DNA of 58,226 nucleotides from Actinobacteria bacterium UBA959. Lineage in GTDB: Bacteria; Actinomycetota; Actinomycetes; S36-B12; UBA5976. Location: contig DBCL01000012.1 of the NCBI GenBank assembly GCA_002293025.1, positions 20,036-78,261 of the forward strand, read 5' to 3'. Each line of letters starts with the position of its first letter. Positions within the stretch are counted from its first letter, which is position 1. The notes under the pieces are model-generated. The model made no database searches. It saw only the letters and a program-made list of their open reading frames with translations, and was not told where the DNA came from. Of the stretch, positions 1 through 8,834 are shown piece after piece. The translations under genes were made by a program, and so were the position numbers.

Positions 1-65
1 AACGGAGTCGAACCGTTGACCTTCTCCTTACCATGGAGACGCTCTACCTACTGAGCTATGAGGGC
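1..65 (-). tRNA. tRNA-Thr (GGT anticodon), 3' end cut by window edge
   Basis: Read on the minus strand, the gene starts at 65 with acceptor strand GCCCTCA, followed by a D-arm, an anticodon stem TCTCC/GGAGA closing the loop ATGGTAA (anticodon GGT, threonine), and a T-arm AACGG-TTCGACT-CCGTT. The 3' acceptor strand and discriminator lie beyond base 1. It sits 84 nt downstream of tRNA-Tyr on the same strand and is probably cotranscribed with it. Confidence 0.93.
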
Positions 66-149
66 GTTTTGTAAAGCGCATGAAGGGTACACACCGCCGT
101 CGCGGCATGCGCCTTCATGCAAACCAGAAACAGTGGTTGTTTCTAGCGT

Positions 150-230
150 GGCAGGTGAAGGATTTGAACCTTCGAAGCTTTACGCGGCGGATTTACAGTC
201 CGCTCCCATTGGCCGCTCGGGCAACCTGCC
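150..230 (-). tRNA. tRNA-Tyr (GTA anticodon)
   Basis: The minus strand folds into a full 81-nt cloverleaf. Acceptor strands GGCAGGT and ACCTGCC pair over 7 bp, the anticodon stem GCGGA/TCCGC holds the loop CTGTAAA (anticodon GTA), a long variable arm typical of tyrosine tRNA follows, and the T-arm is GAAGG-TTCAAAT-CCTTC. The discriminator is A and CCA is not encoded. It is the first gene of a minus-strand tRNA unit that continues into tRNA-Thr. Confidence 0.95.
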
Positions 231-240
231 TGGGGCGCGA

Positions 241-246
241 AGGCTA
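241..246 (-). promoter_or_regulatory. Candidate -10 box for tRNA-Tyr
   Basis: The minus strand reads TAGCCT here, ending 10 nt before the mature tRNA-Tyr 5' end. It matches the TANNCT hexamers seen before many starts in this window. I see no good -35 box, so this is a weak call. Confidence 0.4.
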
Positions 247-276
247 CACGAGAGCAATTTTGAAAATGTGCACGCC

Positions 277-282
277 TACACT
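277..282 (+). promoter_or_regulatory. Candidate -10 box for leaderless rarD
   Basis: TACACT is followed by 6 nt and then GTG at 289, the spacing expected when transcription begins at the start codon. There is no Shine-Dalgarno sequence before this GTG. No clear -35 box is visible. Confidence 0.45.
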
Positions 283-288
283 TCACAG

Positions 289-1194
289 GTGATTGCTAAA
301 ACCCCTGCTCAAGAAGAGCGATATGGCGTCATAAATGGGATGACTGCCTACTTCATGTGGGGTTTAATGCCGCTGTATTGGCCTTACCTCAAACCAGCTT
401 CGGCCATAGAGATCTTGGCACACCGAATTATCTGGTCTTTGGTATTTGTGGTTATTTTAGTTCAGTTGGGTAGACACTGGCCAACAACCAAACAAGTTTT
501 GCGCAATAAGAATCTAGCCCTATTGGTGTCTGCTGCAAGTGTCCTAGTGGTAGCAAACTGGGGTATTTACATCTGGGCTGTGAATGCAAATCATGTTGTG
601 GAAACTTCTCTAGGATATTTCATTAATCCACTTGTTTCGGTAGTTCTTGGTATTGTCTTTTTTGGTGAAAGACTTCGCACCGCTCAAAAAGTTGCGGTAG
701 CGGTGGCCACTTTTGCAGTGTTGCTCCTAACCTTTGATTACGGCCGATTACCTTGGATTGCACTTGGGTTAGCTGGAACATTTGGAGCTTATGGTGCTCT
801 TAAAAAAAAGATAGATATGCCAGCAGTTCCTGGTTTGCTAGTCGAATCAGTATTGGTTACACCATTCGCGTTGGGTTATCTAATTTGGTTGTATACAAAC
901 AGATCTGGCTCACTTCTAGATTCACCGAGCATAATGAGTTTGGCACTCTTTAGTGGGATATTGACAGCGCTTCCTTTAATCTTCTTTGGTGCTGCTGCAA
1001 TCAGAGTTCCACTAGTTTGGATGGGCGTGATGCAATACATCGCGCCAACGATTCAATTTACAATTGGTATTACCGTATTTAATGAAGAGTTAAGCACAAC
1101 TAAAGTTATTGGCTTCCTGATTGTCTGGCTAGCACTAGTAATTTTCACAACAGATGCTTGGAAAGCTAACCAGGCTAGGCAGAACGTAAAATAA
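289..1194 (+). CDS. rarD: RarD-type EamA-family permease
   Basis: This is an integral membrane protein of the drug/metabolite transporter superfamily, RarD subgroup; the substrate is unknown. It has about ten hydrophobic helices, begins with the RarD-like segment GVINGMTAYFMWGLMPLYW and carries the family's paired EamA repeats (for example SLGYFINPLVSVVLG in the first half). The open frame extends upstream through the tRNA genes and cannot all be coding. I start at GTG 289 because this gives the usual short N-terminus and sits 6 nt after a TACACT box; GTG 268 is the alternative. Its last 20 bases overlap the end of the convergent polyprenyl synthase gene. Confidence 0.85.
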   Translation: MIAKTPAQEERYGVINGMTAYFMWGLMPLYWPYLKPASAIEILAHRIIWSLVFVVILVQLGRHWPTTKQVLRNKNLALLVSAASVLVVANWGIYIWAVNANHVVETSLGYFINPLVSVVLGIVFFGERLRTAQKVAVAVATFAVLLLTFDYGRLPWIALGLAGTFGAYGALKKKIDMPAVPGLLVESVLVTPFALGYLIWLYTNRSGSLLDSPSIMSLALFSGILTALPLIFFGAAAIRVPLVWMGVMQYIAPTIQFTIGITVFNEELSTTKVIGFLIVWLALVIFTTDAWKANQARQNVK

Positions 1195-2173
1195 CTGCAT
1201 CACACAATTGCTCTAGTACTTTTAGTGTTTCTTTATTAGTTATTCCTTGAATAGAAGTACGCGCTTTGTTAGCCCAATCTTGAGCAATCTCTTTAGCTTG
1301 ATTGATGGCAGGATTTAAACTAATTAGATCTAGGACTTTGATTAGATCTACTGAGCTAACTGGTCCTATTAAGAATTTCATCAATTCTTGATCTTCGGGT
1401 CGATTATTCCTTCGAACTAGTAAAGTGGTTAAAGTTGGTACCCCTTCTAGAAGGTCATTGCCGCGTTGTTTACCTAGCTCCACTTCTGTTGAAGACATAT
1501 CAATAATGTCATCTGCTAATTGGAAGGTAACTCCAATTAGTTCACCAAATTTACGCATTGCTAAAACGTCTGATTTACTTGCGCCAGAAAATTCAGCCCC
1601 AAATTGAGCTGATGTAGCAATTAAAGAACCAGTCTTTTCGGCCAGAACTTTCAAGTGAAATTCGACGGGATCTTCATCAGCTTTGGGGCCTGCAGTTTCT
1701 AATAACTGACCAGTCACCAATCTCTCAAAAGTTTGAGCTTGGAGACGCACAGCTTCTGGACCTAAGTCTGCTACTAATTCAGATGCTCTAGCAAATAAAA
1801 AGTCTCCAGCCAAAATTGCTTGTGAATTACTAAACCGTTGATTGACTGATACCGCTCCTCGGCGCATAGTCGCTTCGTCCATAACATCATCGTGATAAAG
1901 AGTGGCTAAGTGTGTTAACTCGACCACTACAGCAGCTTTGACTATCTCTGGCTTATGAACATCACCTAGCGTTGCACTCAAAACTGTAATTAAAGGTCTA
2001 AATCTTTTGCCACCAGCTTTCACTAGATGGGTTGTCATATCGTCAATCAAAGGAACATCTGAGTGACATTGTTTGAGAAGTTGGGCTTCAATTGCATCCA
2101 AGCGTTGTTCAATAACACCTGTAAGTTCGGTTGACCCAAGATCGGCACCCAACCTAGATGTCTTGGACGTCAT
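1175..2173 (-). CDS. Long-chain polyprenyl diphosphate synthase
   Basis: A 332-residue trans-prenyltransferase that condenses isopentenyl diphosphate units, most likely making the menaquinone side chain. The substrate-binding motif GGKRFRP is at residues 54-60, the first aspartate-rich motif DDVMD at 95-99 and the second DDIID at 221-225. Residue 90, five positions before the first motif, is alanine, which in this family goes with long-chain products. It follows nuoN by 4 nt on the same strand, so it is the last gene of the nuo operon, a position known from other actinobacteria. Exact chain length cannot be read from the sequence. Confidence 0.92.
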   Translation of the reverse strand: MTSKTSRLGADLGSTELTGVIEQRLDAIEAQLLKQCHSDVPLIDDMTTHLVKAGGKRFRPLITVLSATLGDVHKPEIVKAAVVVELTHLATLYHDDVMDEATMRRGAVSVNQRFSNSQAILAGDFLFARASELVADLGPEAVRLQAQTFERLVTGQLLETAGPKADEDPVEFHLKVLAEKTGSLIATSAQFGAEFSGASKSDVLAMRKFGELIGVTFQLADDIIDMSSTEVELGKQRGNDLLEGVPTLTTLLVRRNNRPEDQELMKFLIGPVSSVDLIKVLDLISLNPAINQAKEIAQDWANKARTSIQGITNKETLKVLEQLCDAVILRSA

Positions 2174-2177
2174 CTTG

Positions 2178-3725
2178 CTATCTCGCGAAAACTGGTGATT
2201 GAGAGATTAGATCAAGCAGGGGTTGCGGATAAACGCCCAAAATTAAAGTGATTGACAAACTTACGACTACCGCTGCAATGGTGAGTCCACTTGGTATCGT
2301 AACGGATGCGCCTTCTTCTTGTGGTTTTACAAAATACATCAACACCACAATTCTCAAATAAAAGACGACTGCTATTGCCGAAGCAGCAATTGCCAACAGC
2401 ACTAAAGGCATTTGATCAGCTTGGACGGCTGATGAAAACACTGCAAATTTTGCTGTAAAGCCACTAGTTAGTGGTAATCCTGCTAAAGCTACCATGAAAA
2501 AAGTAATTGCAGCTGAAGTTAATGGTGACCTTTGACTCAAGCCTCGCCAAGAGTCAATATTGTTAGCTTCGCCATTTGCATCTCTGATTAACGAAACAAG
2601 TGTGAAGATACCAAGAGTTGTAAAGGCGTAAGCGATCAAGTAAAAGACTACTGAAACTATGCCTGCTGATGACCCCGAAATTATTCCAACCAAGATGAAG
2701 CCCGCATGAGCAACAGACGAATAAGCCAACATCCGCTTAATATCTGTCTGCCAAAGCGCTACTAGTGATCCAATAAACATAGTTACCACTGCAATCACCC
2801 AAAGGATTGGCCGCCAATCCCAAATCATGGAACCAAACGCCGAGTAACTAAGTCTCAATAGAGCACCAAATGCTGCAACTTTCACGCCAGCTGCCATAAA
2901 TGCAGTCAAAGTAGTTGGGGCACCTTGATAAACATCTGGAGTCCACTGATGGAATGGTGCAGATCCAACTTTGAATAGCAAGCCAACAAATAAAAATGCC
3001 ATGCCTGCAACCAGTAAAGATGAATTAATTGGGCGAGAATTTATTGCAGTAGCAATTCCTGCAAAATCAATACTGCTGGCAAACCCATAAACCAGAGCAG
3101 ACCCAAACAAGAAGAATGCTGAAGAGTATGCACCTAATACAAAGTACTTCAACGCTGCCTCTTGACTCAAAAGTCTGCGTCGGCGTGCCATACCTGCTAG
3201 CAAATACAAAGGAAGGCTCATTACTTCAAGAGCTATGAACATAGTGAGCAAATCGTTAGAGACCACAAATAACTGCATGCCAGCTACCGCAAAGAGGAAG
3301 AAGGCCCAAATTTCAGTTGCATACCAACCAGCAGCGGTTAGCTCGCGTTCGTCGGAAGAGCCTGGCAAAACTGAAGCACTTGGTGCAAATGAATCTCCAA
3401 ATGGATCCACTTTTCGTTCAGCTAAAACAAGTGCACCTAAAATTGCAATTATTGCGATGGTCCCTTGCAAGATAACTCCTGGACCATCAATTGCTACAGA
3501 TCCACCAGCTTCAATTGAGTTTAAGCCAAAGATTGCTGCCACTGAGCCCAGAGAAATGAGCAGAGTTCCAAAAACCAGCGACAACTGAATTGGTCGGCGT
3601 GCTCCCCTTGGCACAAATGCTTCAATTAAAACTGATAAAGCACCCGCTACAAGTGGTGCAACTATTGGAGCAAGGTTCAAGAAATCAATTGATGGGGCAG
3701 CGAAGTCAACCAGTGGAATTAACAT
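2178..3725 (-). CDS. nuoN: NADH-quinone oxidoreductase subunit N
   Basis: A 515-residue antiporter-like membrane subunit of complex I with about 14 helices. Family signatures include the lysine-bearing segment LLFKVGSAPFHQWTPDVYQG (a helix-7 proton-channel region) and DIKRMLAYSSVAHAGFILVG. It contributes to proton pumping across the cytoplasmic membrane. Its start codon shares one base with the nuoM stop (TAATG), so translation is probably coupled. Length and position as last nuo gene are normal. Confidence 0.97.
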   Translation of the reverse strand: MLIPLVDFAAPSIDFLNLAPIVAPLVAGALSVLIEAFVPRGARRPIQLSLVFGTLLISLGSVAAIFGLNSIEAGGSVAIDGPGVILQGTIAIIAILGALVLAERKVDPFGDSFAPSASVLPGSSDERELTAAGWYATEIWAFFLFAVAGMQLFVVSNDLLTMFIALEVMSLPLYLLAGMARRRRLLSQEAALKYFVLGAYSSAFFLFGSALVYGFASSIDFAGIATAINSRPINSSLLVAGMAFLFVGLLFKVGSAPFHQWTPDVYQGAPTTLTAFMAAGVKVAAFGALLRLSYSAFGSMIWDWRPILWVIAVVTMFIGSLVALWQTDIKRMLAYSSVAHAGFILVGIISGSSAGIVSVVFYLIAYAFTTLGIFTLVSLIRDANGEANNIDSWRGLSQRSPLTSAAITFFMVALAGLPLTSGFTAKFAVFSSAVQADQMPLVLLAIAASAIAVVFYLRIVVLMYFVKPQEEGASVTIPSGLTIAAVVVSLSITLILGVYPQPLLDLISQSPVFAR

Positions 3726-5251
3726 TACTTCTCCCCCTGATCAACTAATGATGGTGGATCTACGACATTGGAAGATTCCATAACTAACTCTGCGGATTCA
3801 TTTACTAAGTTAAAAACTGGCTGAGGAATTAAGCCAAGCAGAATTGTCAAGAAAATTACTGGAGCAATTGCGATAACTTCGCGACCATCAAGGTCAGAAA
3901 TGTTTGTGACATTTGCACTTGGGTGCCCTGTCATGGTGCGTTGATACAGCCATAATGCATAAACTGCAGCTACCACTATGCCAATTGTGGCTATTGCAGC
4001 CACAATTGGATAACGAGCAAATGCGCCAAGTAATACGGTGAATTCCGCGATAAAGGAAGCTAAGCCAGGAAGCGCTACTGAAGATAAAGCACCAAACAAA
4101 ATTACCCCAGCAAGAAGTGGTGTAACTTGAAATACTCCTGAGTGCTCATCTATTTGTTGACTCTTTGTTCGGTGGAATAGATAACCAGCTGCAAGGAATA
4201 AGGCTGCGGTCGAGAGCCCATGACTTAACATGTAGAACATAGAGCCTGAAATTCCTTGAGTAGTGAATGCAAAAATTCCTAGGACTATAAACCCAAAGTG
4301 AGATATCGAGACATATGCCATCAATCTCTTCATATCATTTTGTCCAATTGCCATTACAGCTCCATAGAAGATGCTCACAACAGCAAAGCCAATTGCAACT
4401 GGTGCTAAATCAACAGATGCATCTGGCATTATTGGAATTAAGAAACGAAGCATTCCGAATGTTCCGACTTTGTCCAAAATACCAATCAATAGAACTGCTG
4501 AGCCTGGAGTAGCCTGGGCAGCTGCATCTGGCAACCAAGAGTGCACTGGCACAAGTGGTGCTTTCACTGCAAATGCAAAGAAAAAACCAAAGAAAAGCCA
4601 ACGCTGTGTGCCAGGATCAATTCCAAGTGTTGATAAGAACTCAAGATCAAAACTTCCCACTCCTGTTAATTTGATGCTGGTCACCCAAAGACTAATCAAT
4701 GCAACTAATAGGACTAAACCACCGATCAAACTAAATACCAAGAACTTAATTGCTGCTCTTCTACGCTCTGGCCCACCAAATCTACCAATCAAGAAATACA
4801 TTGGAATCAACATGGCTTCAAAGAAAACATAAAATAGGAAAAGATCAGTTGCGGTGAAGACACCAATAACAACAGCCTCAAGGGCTAAGACTAAAGACAC
4901 ATATCTCGAAGTATCTTCTTCAGCAATATCGTTCCATCCAGCTAATAAAACTACTGGTACCAAAACTATGGTCATGGCTAACATCAGTAAGCCCAAACCA
5001 TCAACGCCTAGTGCATAGTTAACGCCAAAGGATGGAATCCAACTATATTTCTCGACTAACTGAAATTGGCTTGGAGAGTTCAATTCATATTGCAAAGCAA
5101 CATATATAAACAAAACTAAGGTCAGTAAGGAAATCCCTAAACCAACCTGTTTGGCATGTCGACCTTGTAGTCTTTTAGCAAACAAAGCTGTTAGAAACGC
5201 ACCCAATAGAGGTGTCGCAATTAGTAGCGATAAATAAGGGGCGTTATTCAC
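3725..5251 (-). CDS. nuoM: NADH-quinone oxidoreductase subunit M
   Basis: A 508-residue antiporter-like proton-pumping subunit of complex I. Diagnostic stretches are VNYALGVDGLGLLMLAMT, FFEAMLIPMYFLIGRFGG (the conserved membrane glutamate) and KAPLVPVHSWLPDAAAQATP, which includes the channel lysine. It begins just after nuoL (1-nt gap) and overlaps nuoN by one base, within a single operon. Confidence 0.97.
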   Translation of the reverse strand: MNNAPYLSLLIATPLLGAFLTALFAKRLQGRHAKQVGLGISLLTLVLFIYVALQYELNSPSQFQLVEKYSWIPSFGVNYALGVDGLGLLMLAMTIVLVPVVLLAGWNDIAEEDTSRYVSLVLALEAVVIGVFTATDLFLFYVFFEAMLIPMYFLIGRFGGPERRRAAIKFLVFSLIGGLVLLVALISLWVTSIKLTGVGSFDLEFLSTLGIDPGTQRWLFFGFFFAFAVKAPLVPVHSWLPDAAAQATPGSAVLLIGILDKVGTFGMLRFLIPIMPDASVDLAPVAIGFAVVSIFYGAVMAIGQNDMKRLMAYVSISHFGFIVLGIFAFTTQGISGSMFYMLSHGLSTAALFLAAGYLFHRTKSQQIDEHSGVFQVTPLLAGVILFGALSSVALPGLASFIAEFTVLLGAFARYPIVAAIATIGIVVAAVYALWLYQRTMTGHPSANVTNISDLDGREVIAIAPVIFLTILLGLIPQPVFNLVNESAELVMESSNVVDPPSLVDQGEK

Positions 5252-5252
5252 G

Positions 5253-7184
5253 TTAGAGTCTCACAATCAGTAAGGCTAGAAGTAAGAAAACTGAACCAGC
5301 AAGCATGGTTAAGGCATAAGAGCGTGCATAGCCAGTTTGACGTAACCTCAATATCAATCCAACACCACCAAGCACTCTGTTTAGCAGTCTGGTAAATCCT
5401 TCAACTACCGAATTATCAAAAATTACAGTTCCTCTAGTAACTCGTAATCCATTGTTCATAAATACTGTTTCATTAATCGAATCACCATATAAATCTTTTC
5501 GGGCAGCTTTGGTAAATGCCGTTACGTCCTCAGGGGCTACCCGCTCAACTTCATTGCGATATTTGGCAACTGCAATCAACACACCAATCAATACAGTAGT
5601 TAAGGTAATTCCAATCAAAGTTGGTACCGGGATTGGACCATCTGCATGCTCAAAGCCAACAACTGGTTCGAGCCAATGCTCTAGAGCATGGTTTCGAGTA
5701 AGTAAGAACCCACTAGATAGTGATCCGACTGCCAACAAAATCATTGGGATAGTCATAGTGAGCGGAGATTCGTGCGGATGTGCATCATCTTCCCAACGCT
5801 TATTTGAGAAGAAAGTCATAAGAACCAAACGAGTCATATAGAAAGCAGTGATACCGGCTCCAACCACGGTCGCAATACCGGCCAGCCAACTGTGCGCAAA
5901 TGCAGCCTCAATGATGTGGTCTTTTGAGTAAAAACCTGCGAATGGTGGGATACCCAAAATTGCCAAGTAACCTAAGAAAAATGTTACAAAGGTTATTCCC
6001 ATAGCAGCCCTAAGTGCACCATATTTACGCATATCAACTTCATCATTCATGGCATGCATCACTGAGCCTGCACCTAAGAACATTCCTGCTTTGAAGAATC
6101 CATGAGTTAGTAGATGCAAAATAGCAAAGACATAACCAATTGGTCCAAGTCCCGCAGCCAGCACCATGTAACCAATCTGGCTCATAGTAGAAGCTGCTAA
6201 AGCTTTCTTAATATCATCTTTTGCCATACCAATAAGAGCTCCAGCAATTAAGGTTACAATTCCAACCACAATTACTGCAGTACGTGCATCTTCAGATAGG
6301 TCATATATTGCGTTACTGCGCACAATCAAATAAACACCAGCAGTTACCATCGTTGCAGCATGGATAAGTGCAGATACTGGAGTTGGTCCTTCCATCGCAT
6401 CAAGCAACCAAGACTGCAGCGGAACTTGGGCGCTCTTGCCTGCGGCACCAATAAGCAAGAACAGACCAATCAAGAACAAGACATTTGCTGAAGCACCCTC
6501 GGCGTTTTGGGCAACGCCTGCAAAAGTTACAGTATGAAACGCCACAAACATCAGCATTATGGCGAGTGACAAACCAACATCTCCAACACGATTAACTACA
6601 AATGCTTTTTTAGCAGCAGCGGCAGCAGATGGTTTATGTTGCCAGAATCCAATTAATAGATAGGACGCTAAACCAACACCTTCCCAGCCCACATAAAGCA
6701 GCAAGTAGTTATCTGCCAAAACCAGCAACAACATTGCTGCTACGAACAAATTCAAATATCCAAAAAATCTACGCTTACCTGCATCATGGCTCATATATCC
6801 AAGTGAATAGATATGAATTAAGGAGCCAACTCCAGTGATTAGCAATACAAAACTTAGCGATAATTGGTCTAGCTGTAATCCAAATGGCACCTGTAAATCC
6901 GCTACTGAGATCCAATCAAACAGAATCTGGTTTTGACCACGCTGGTTACTTGGTAAAGCCAACATTTCTGCCCACAAATACAAGCTCAATACCAGACTTG
7001 ATATAGGCATGAACACGCCCAGTATTGGACCCCAAGTATTGGTCCTATTTCCACCAAGAATCAAAACTGCTGCACCAAACAATGGAAATGCAATAAGCAG
7101 CCAGATTAGCTCAAATGCGCCAGTAGCCACGGCCAATGTTTGATTGGCCTCAGCACTAAGCTCGAGCATCACTTTCGGTATCAC
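5253..7184 (-). CDS. nuoL: NADH-quinone oxidoreductase subunit L
   Basis: A 643-residue antiporter-like subunit, the largest membrane protein of complex I and the one whose C-terminal lateral helix braces the arm. It shows WEGVGLASYLLIGFWQHKPS, KSAQVPLQSWLLDAMEGPTP and the DDIKKALAASTMSQIGYM motif. The GTG start at 7184 is preceded by a good ribosome-binding site, AAGGAG, 4 nt upstream. The spacer to nuoK is about 20 nt, one of the few gaps inside the operon. Confidence 0.97.
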   Translation of the reverse strand: MIPKVMLELSAEANQTLAVATGAFELIWLLIAFPLFGAAVLILGGNRTNTWGPILGVFMPISSLVLSLYLWAEMLALPSNQRGQNQILFDWISVADLQVPFGLQLDQLSLSFVLLITGVGSLIHIYSLGYMSHDAGKRRFFGYLNLFVAAMLLLVLADNYLLLYVGWEGVGLASYLLIGFWQHKPSAAAAAKKAFVVNRVGDVGLSLAIMLMFVAFHTVTFAGVAQNAEGASANVLFLIGLFLLIGAAGKSAQVPLQSWLLDAMEGPTPVSALIHAATMVTAGVYLIVRSNAIYDLSEDARTAVIVVGIVTLIAGALIGMAKDDIKKALAASTMSQIGYMVLAAGLGPIGYVFAILHLLTHGFFKAGMFLGAGSVMHAMNDEVDMRKYGALRAAMGITFVTFFLGYLAILGIPPFAGFYSKDHIIEAAFAHSWLAGIATVVGAGITAFYMTRLVLMTFFSNKRWEDDAHPHESPLTMTIPMILLAVGSLSSGFLLTRNHALEHWLEPVVGFEHADGPIPVPTLIGITLTTVLIGVLIAVAKYRNEVERVAPEDVTAFTKAARKDLYGDSINETVFMNNGLRVTRGTVIFDNSVVEGFTRLLNRVLGGVGLILRLRQTGYARSYALTMLAGSVFLLLALLIVRL

Positions 7185-7205
7185 ATTTCTCCTTAACTAT
7201 TACGA

Positions 7206-7505
7206 CTAAAGTCGCAATAGATTCGCTTCATCGATCGATGCTGATCTTCTAGATCTAAATATGGCCATAATGATCGCTAGCCCTACTACAACTTCAGCGG
7301 CCGCAACAACCATCACAAAGAAAGCAACAACTTGACCATCGTAAGTTCCAGAATTTTTGGCAAAAGCCACAAACGCTAAGTTCGCTGCATTAAGCATCAT
7401 CTCAACAGACATAAACATCACAATTGCATTTCTGCGAACCAATACTCCAACAGCACCAATGCTGAATAGGAGTCCAGACAAGACAATGTAGTTATTTAGA
7501 TTCAT
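7206..7505 (-). CDS. nuoK: NADH-quinone oxidoreductase subunit K
   Basis: A 99-residue complex I membrane subunit with three helices and the conserved helix-2 and helix-3 glutamates (VEMMLNAANL and AAAEVVVGLAI). The open frame allows an ATG four codons earlier (7517), but GAGGGTG lies 3 nt before the ATG at 7505 and the product then begins MNLNNYIVLSG, the usual NuoK N-terminus, so I take 7505. It overlaps the 3' end of nuoJ by 14 bases. Confidence 0.95.
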   Translation of the reverse strand: MNLNNYIVLSGLLFSIGAVGVLVRRNAIVMFMSVEMMLNAANLAFVAFAKNSGTYDGQVVAFFVMVVAAAEVVVGLAIIMAIFRSRRSASIDEANLLRL

Positions 7506-8289
7506 GATCACCCTCATGATCTAGTTCAATAACTAACTCACCTTTTGATAAATCTTTCACTTCTTGAAGGTCGTATTCATCAACTGGGCGAACTGAGCCA
7601 CGAGCTTGCATTGGCCCTGGAACTGAGTTAGGAGCAATAGAACCATCTGGCAGTAAGGCGGGGGTATCAACTGCATTGTGTCTGGCATAAACACCAGTTG
7701 CAGGTAATGGGCCAGGGTGCTTACCAGCCAAGGCATAATCTTCAAATCTCTTCTTGCTTGTTTCGCGCTGCGTCAATTTAGGTTTGGCCCGCTCTCTATG
7801 CGCTAAGACCATCGCTCCCACAGCAGCAGTAATAAGTAATGCTGATGTGGCTTCAAAAGCTAGGACATAACGCCCAAAAATTAGATTGGCGATTGCTTGC
7901 ACATTTCCACCAGCATTTATAGTTTCTGTAGCTAAGTCACTTTGTAAAGTCGTTATGGTGCTACTTAACATACTACTTATCACCGCGACAAAAGATCCTC
8001 CGATAAGTGTTGCAGCTAAGCGTTGACCCTTAATTGTTTCCTTTAGAGAGTCTGATGCATCCACGCCAACAATCATCAAAACAAACAGGAAGAGCATCAT
8101 TACTGCTCCTGTGTAAACAATGATCTGCACCATGCCTAAAAACGGTGCAGATAGATTCAAATAAAGAACAGCTAAATTAATCATGGATAATGCCACAAAC
8201 AAGGCGCTATGCACTGCTCGCTTGGATAAAACCATTCCTAATGCACCAGCCACCGCCAGGGTTGCTGGAATCCAAAAGACCAAATCCAT
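7492..8289 (-). CDS. nuoJ: NADH-quinone oxidoreductase subunit J
   Basis: A 265-residue complex I membrane subunit. The first 170 residues hold five helices with the NuoJ signature FLGMVQIIVYTGAVMMLFLF. The remaining 95 residues are hydrophilic and rich in Pro, Lys and acidic residues, a C-terminal extension common in actinobacterial NuoJ and lacking in the E. coli protein. The start overlaps the nuoI stop by one base. Confidence 0.96.
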   Translation of the reverse strand: MDLVFWIPATLAVAGALGMVLSKRAVHSALFVALSMINLAVLYLNLSAPFLGMVQIIVYTGAVMMLFLFVLMIVGVDASDSLKETIKGQRLAATLIGGSFVAVISSMLSSTITTLQSDLATETINAGGNVQAIANLIFGRYVLAFEATSALLITAAVGAMVLAHRERAKPKLTQRETSKKRFEDYALAGKHPGPLPATGVYARHNAVDTPALLPDGSIAPNSVPGPMQARGSVRPVDEYDLQEVKDLSKGELVIELDHEGDHESK

Positions 8290-8834
8290 TAGTTGCCAGC
8301 CTCCTCTATTTGCTTAGGAGTTGCGCCAGTTACTTTGCCAGAGTAGTAATCGCGATCAGTGAAGCCTTCCACCATGGAATGTGGTGCAGGAGCCATCCCT
8401 GGAAGTAATGGTGCCAACAAATCAGATTTTTCATAAATCAGTTTGCCACGTTCATCGTCTGCCAATTCAAATTCATTAGTCATTGTCAATGCACGAGTTG
8501 GACAAGCCTCTATACATAACCCACACATAATGCAACGCAAGTAGTTGATCTGGTAGACCTTACCAAAACGTTCACCTGGGGAAAAACGCTCTTCATCTGT
8601 GTTTTCTTCGCCTTCAACATAAATGGCATCAGCTGGACAGGCCCAAGCGCATAATTCGCAGCCAATACATTTCTCTAATCCGTCTGCATATCTATTCAAC
8701 TGATGACGCCCATGAAACCTTGGTTTAGGTGGATAGAGATGCTTCTCTTCTGGATACTGCTCAGTGATTGGCTTCTTAAACATATTTAAGAAGGTAGTTC
8801 CAAATGCTCTAATTACTTGTGGGATCTCAACCAT
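8289..8834 (-). CDS. nuoI: NADH-quinone oxidoreductase subunit I
   Basis: A 181-residue ferredoxin-like subunit carrying clusters N6a and N6b in the peripheral arm. Two canonical 4Fe-4S motifs are visible, CIGCELCAWACP and CIMCGLCIEACP. It overlaps the nuoH stop by 8 bases. Confidence 0.97.
   Translation of the reverse strand: MVEIPQVIRAFGTTFLNMFKKPITEQYPEEKHLYPPKPRFHGRHQLNRYADGLEKCIGCELCAWACPADAIYVEGEENTDEERFSPGERFGKVYQINYLRCIMCGLCIEACPTRALTMTNEFELADDERGKLIYEKSDLLAPLLPGMAPAPHSMVEGFTDRDYYSGKVTGATPKQIEEAGN

Noticed and set aside
58..288. Upstream extension of the rarD frame and a 70-codon frame at 80-292
   Set aside because: Both run antisense through tRNA-Tyr and the tRNA spacer; the translations are not protein-like.
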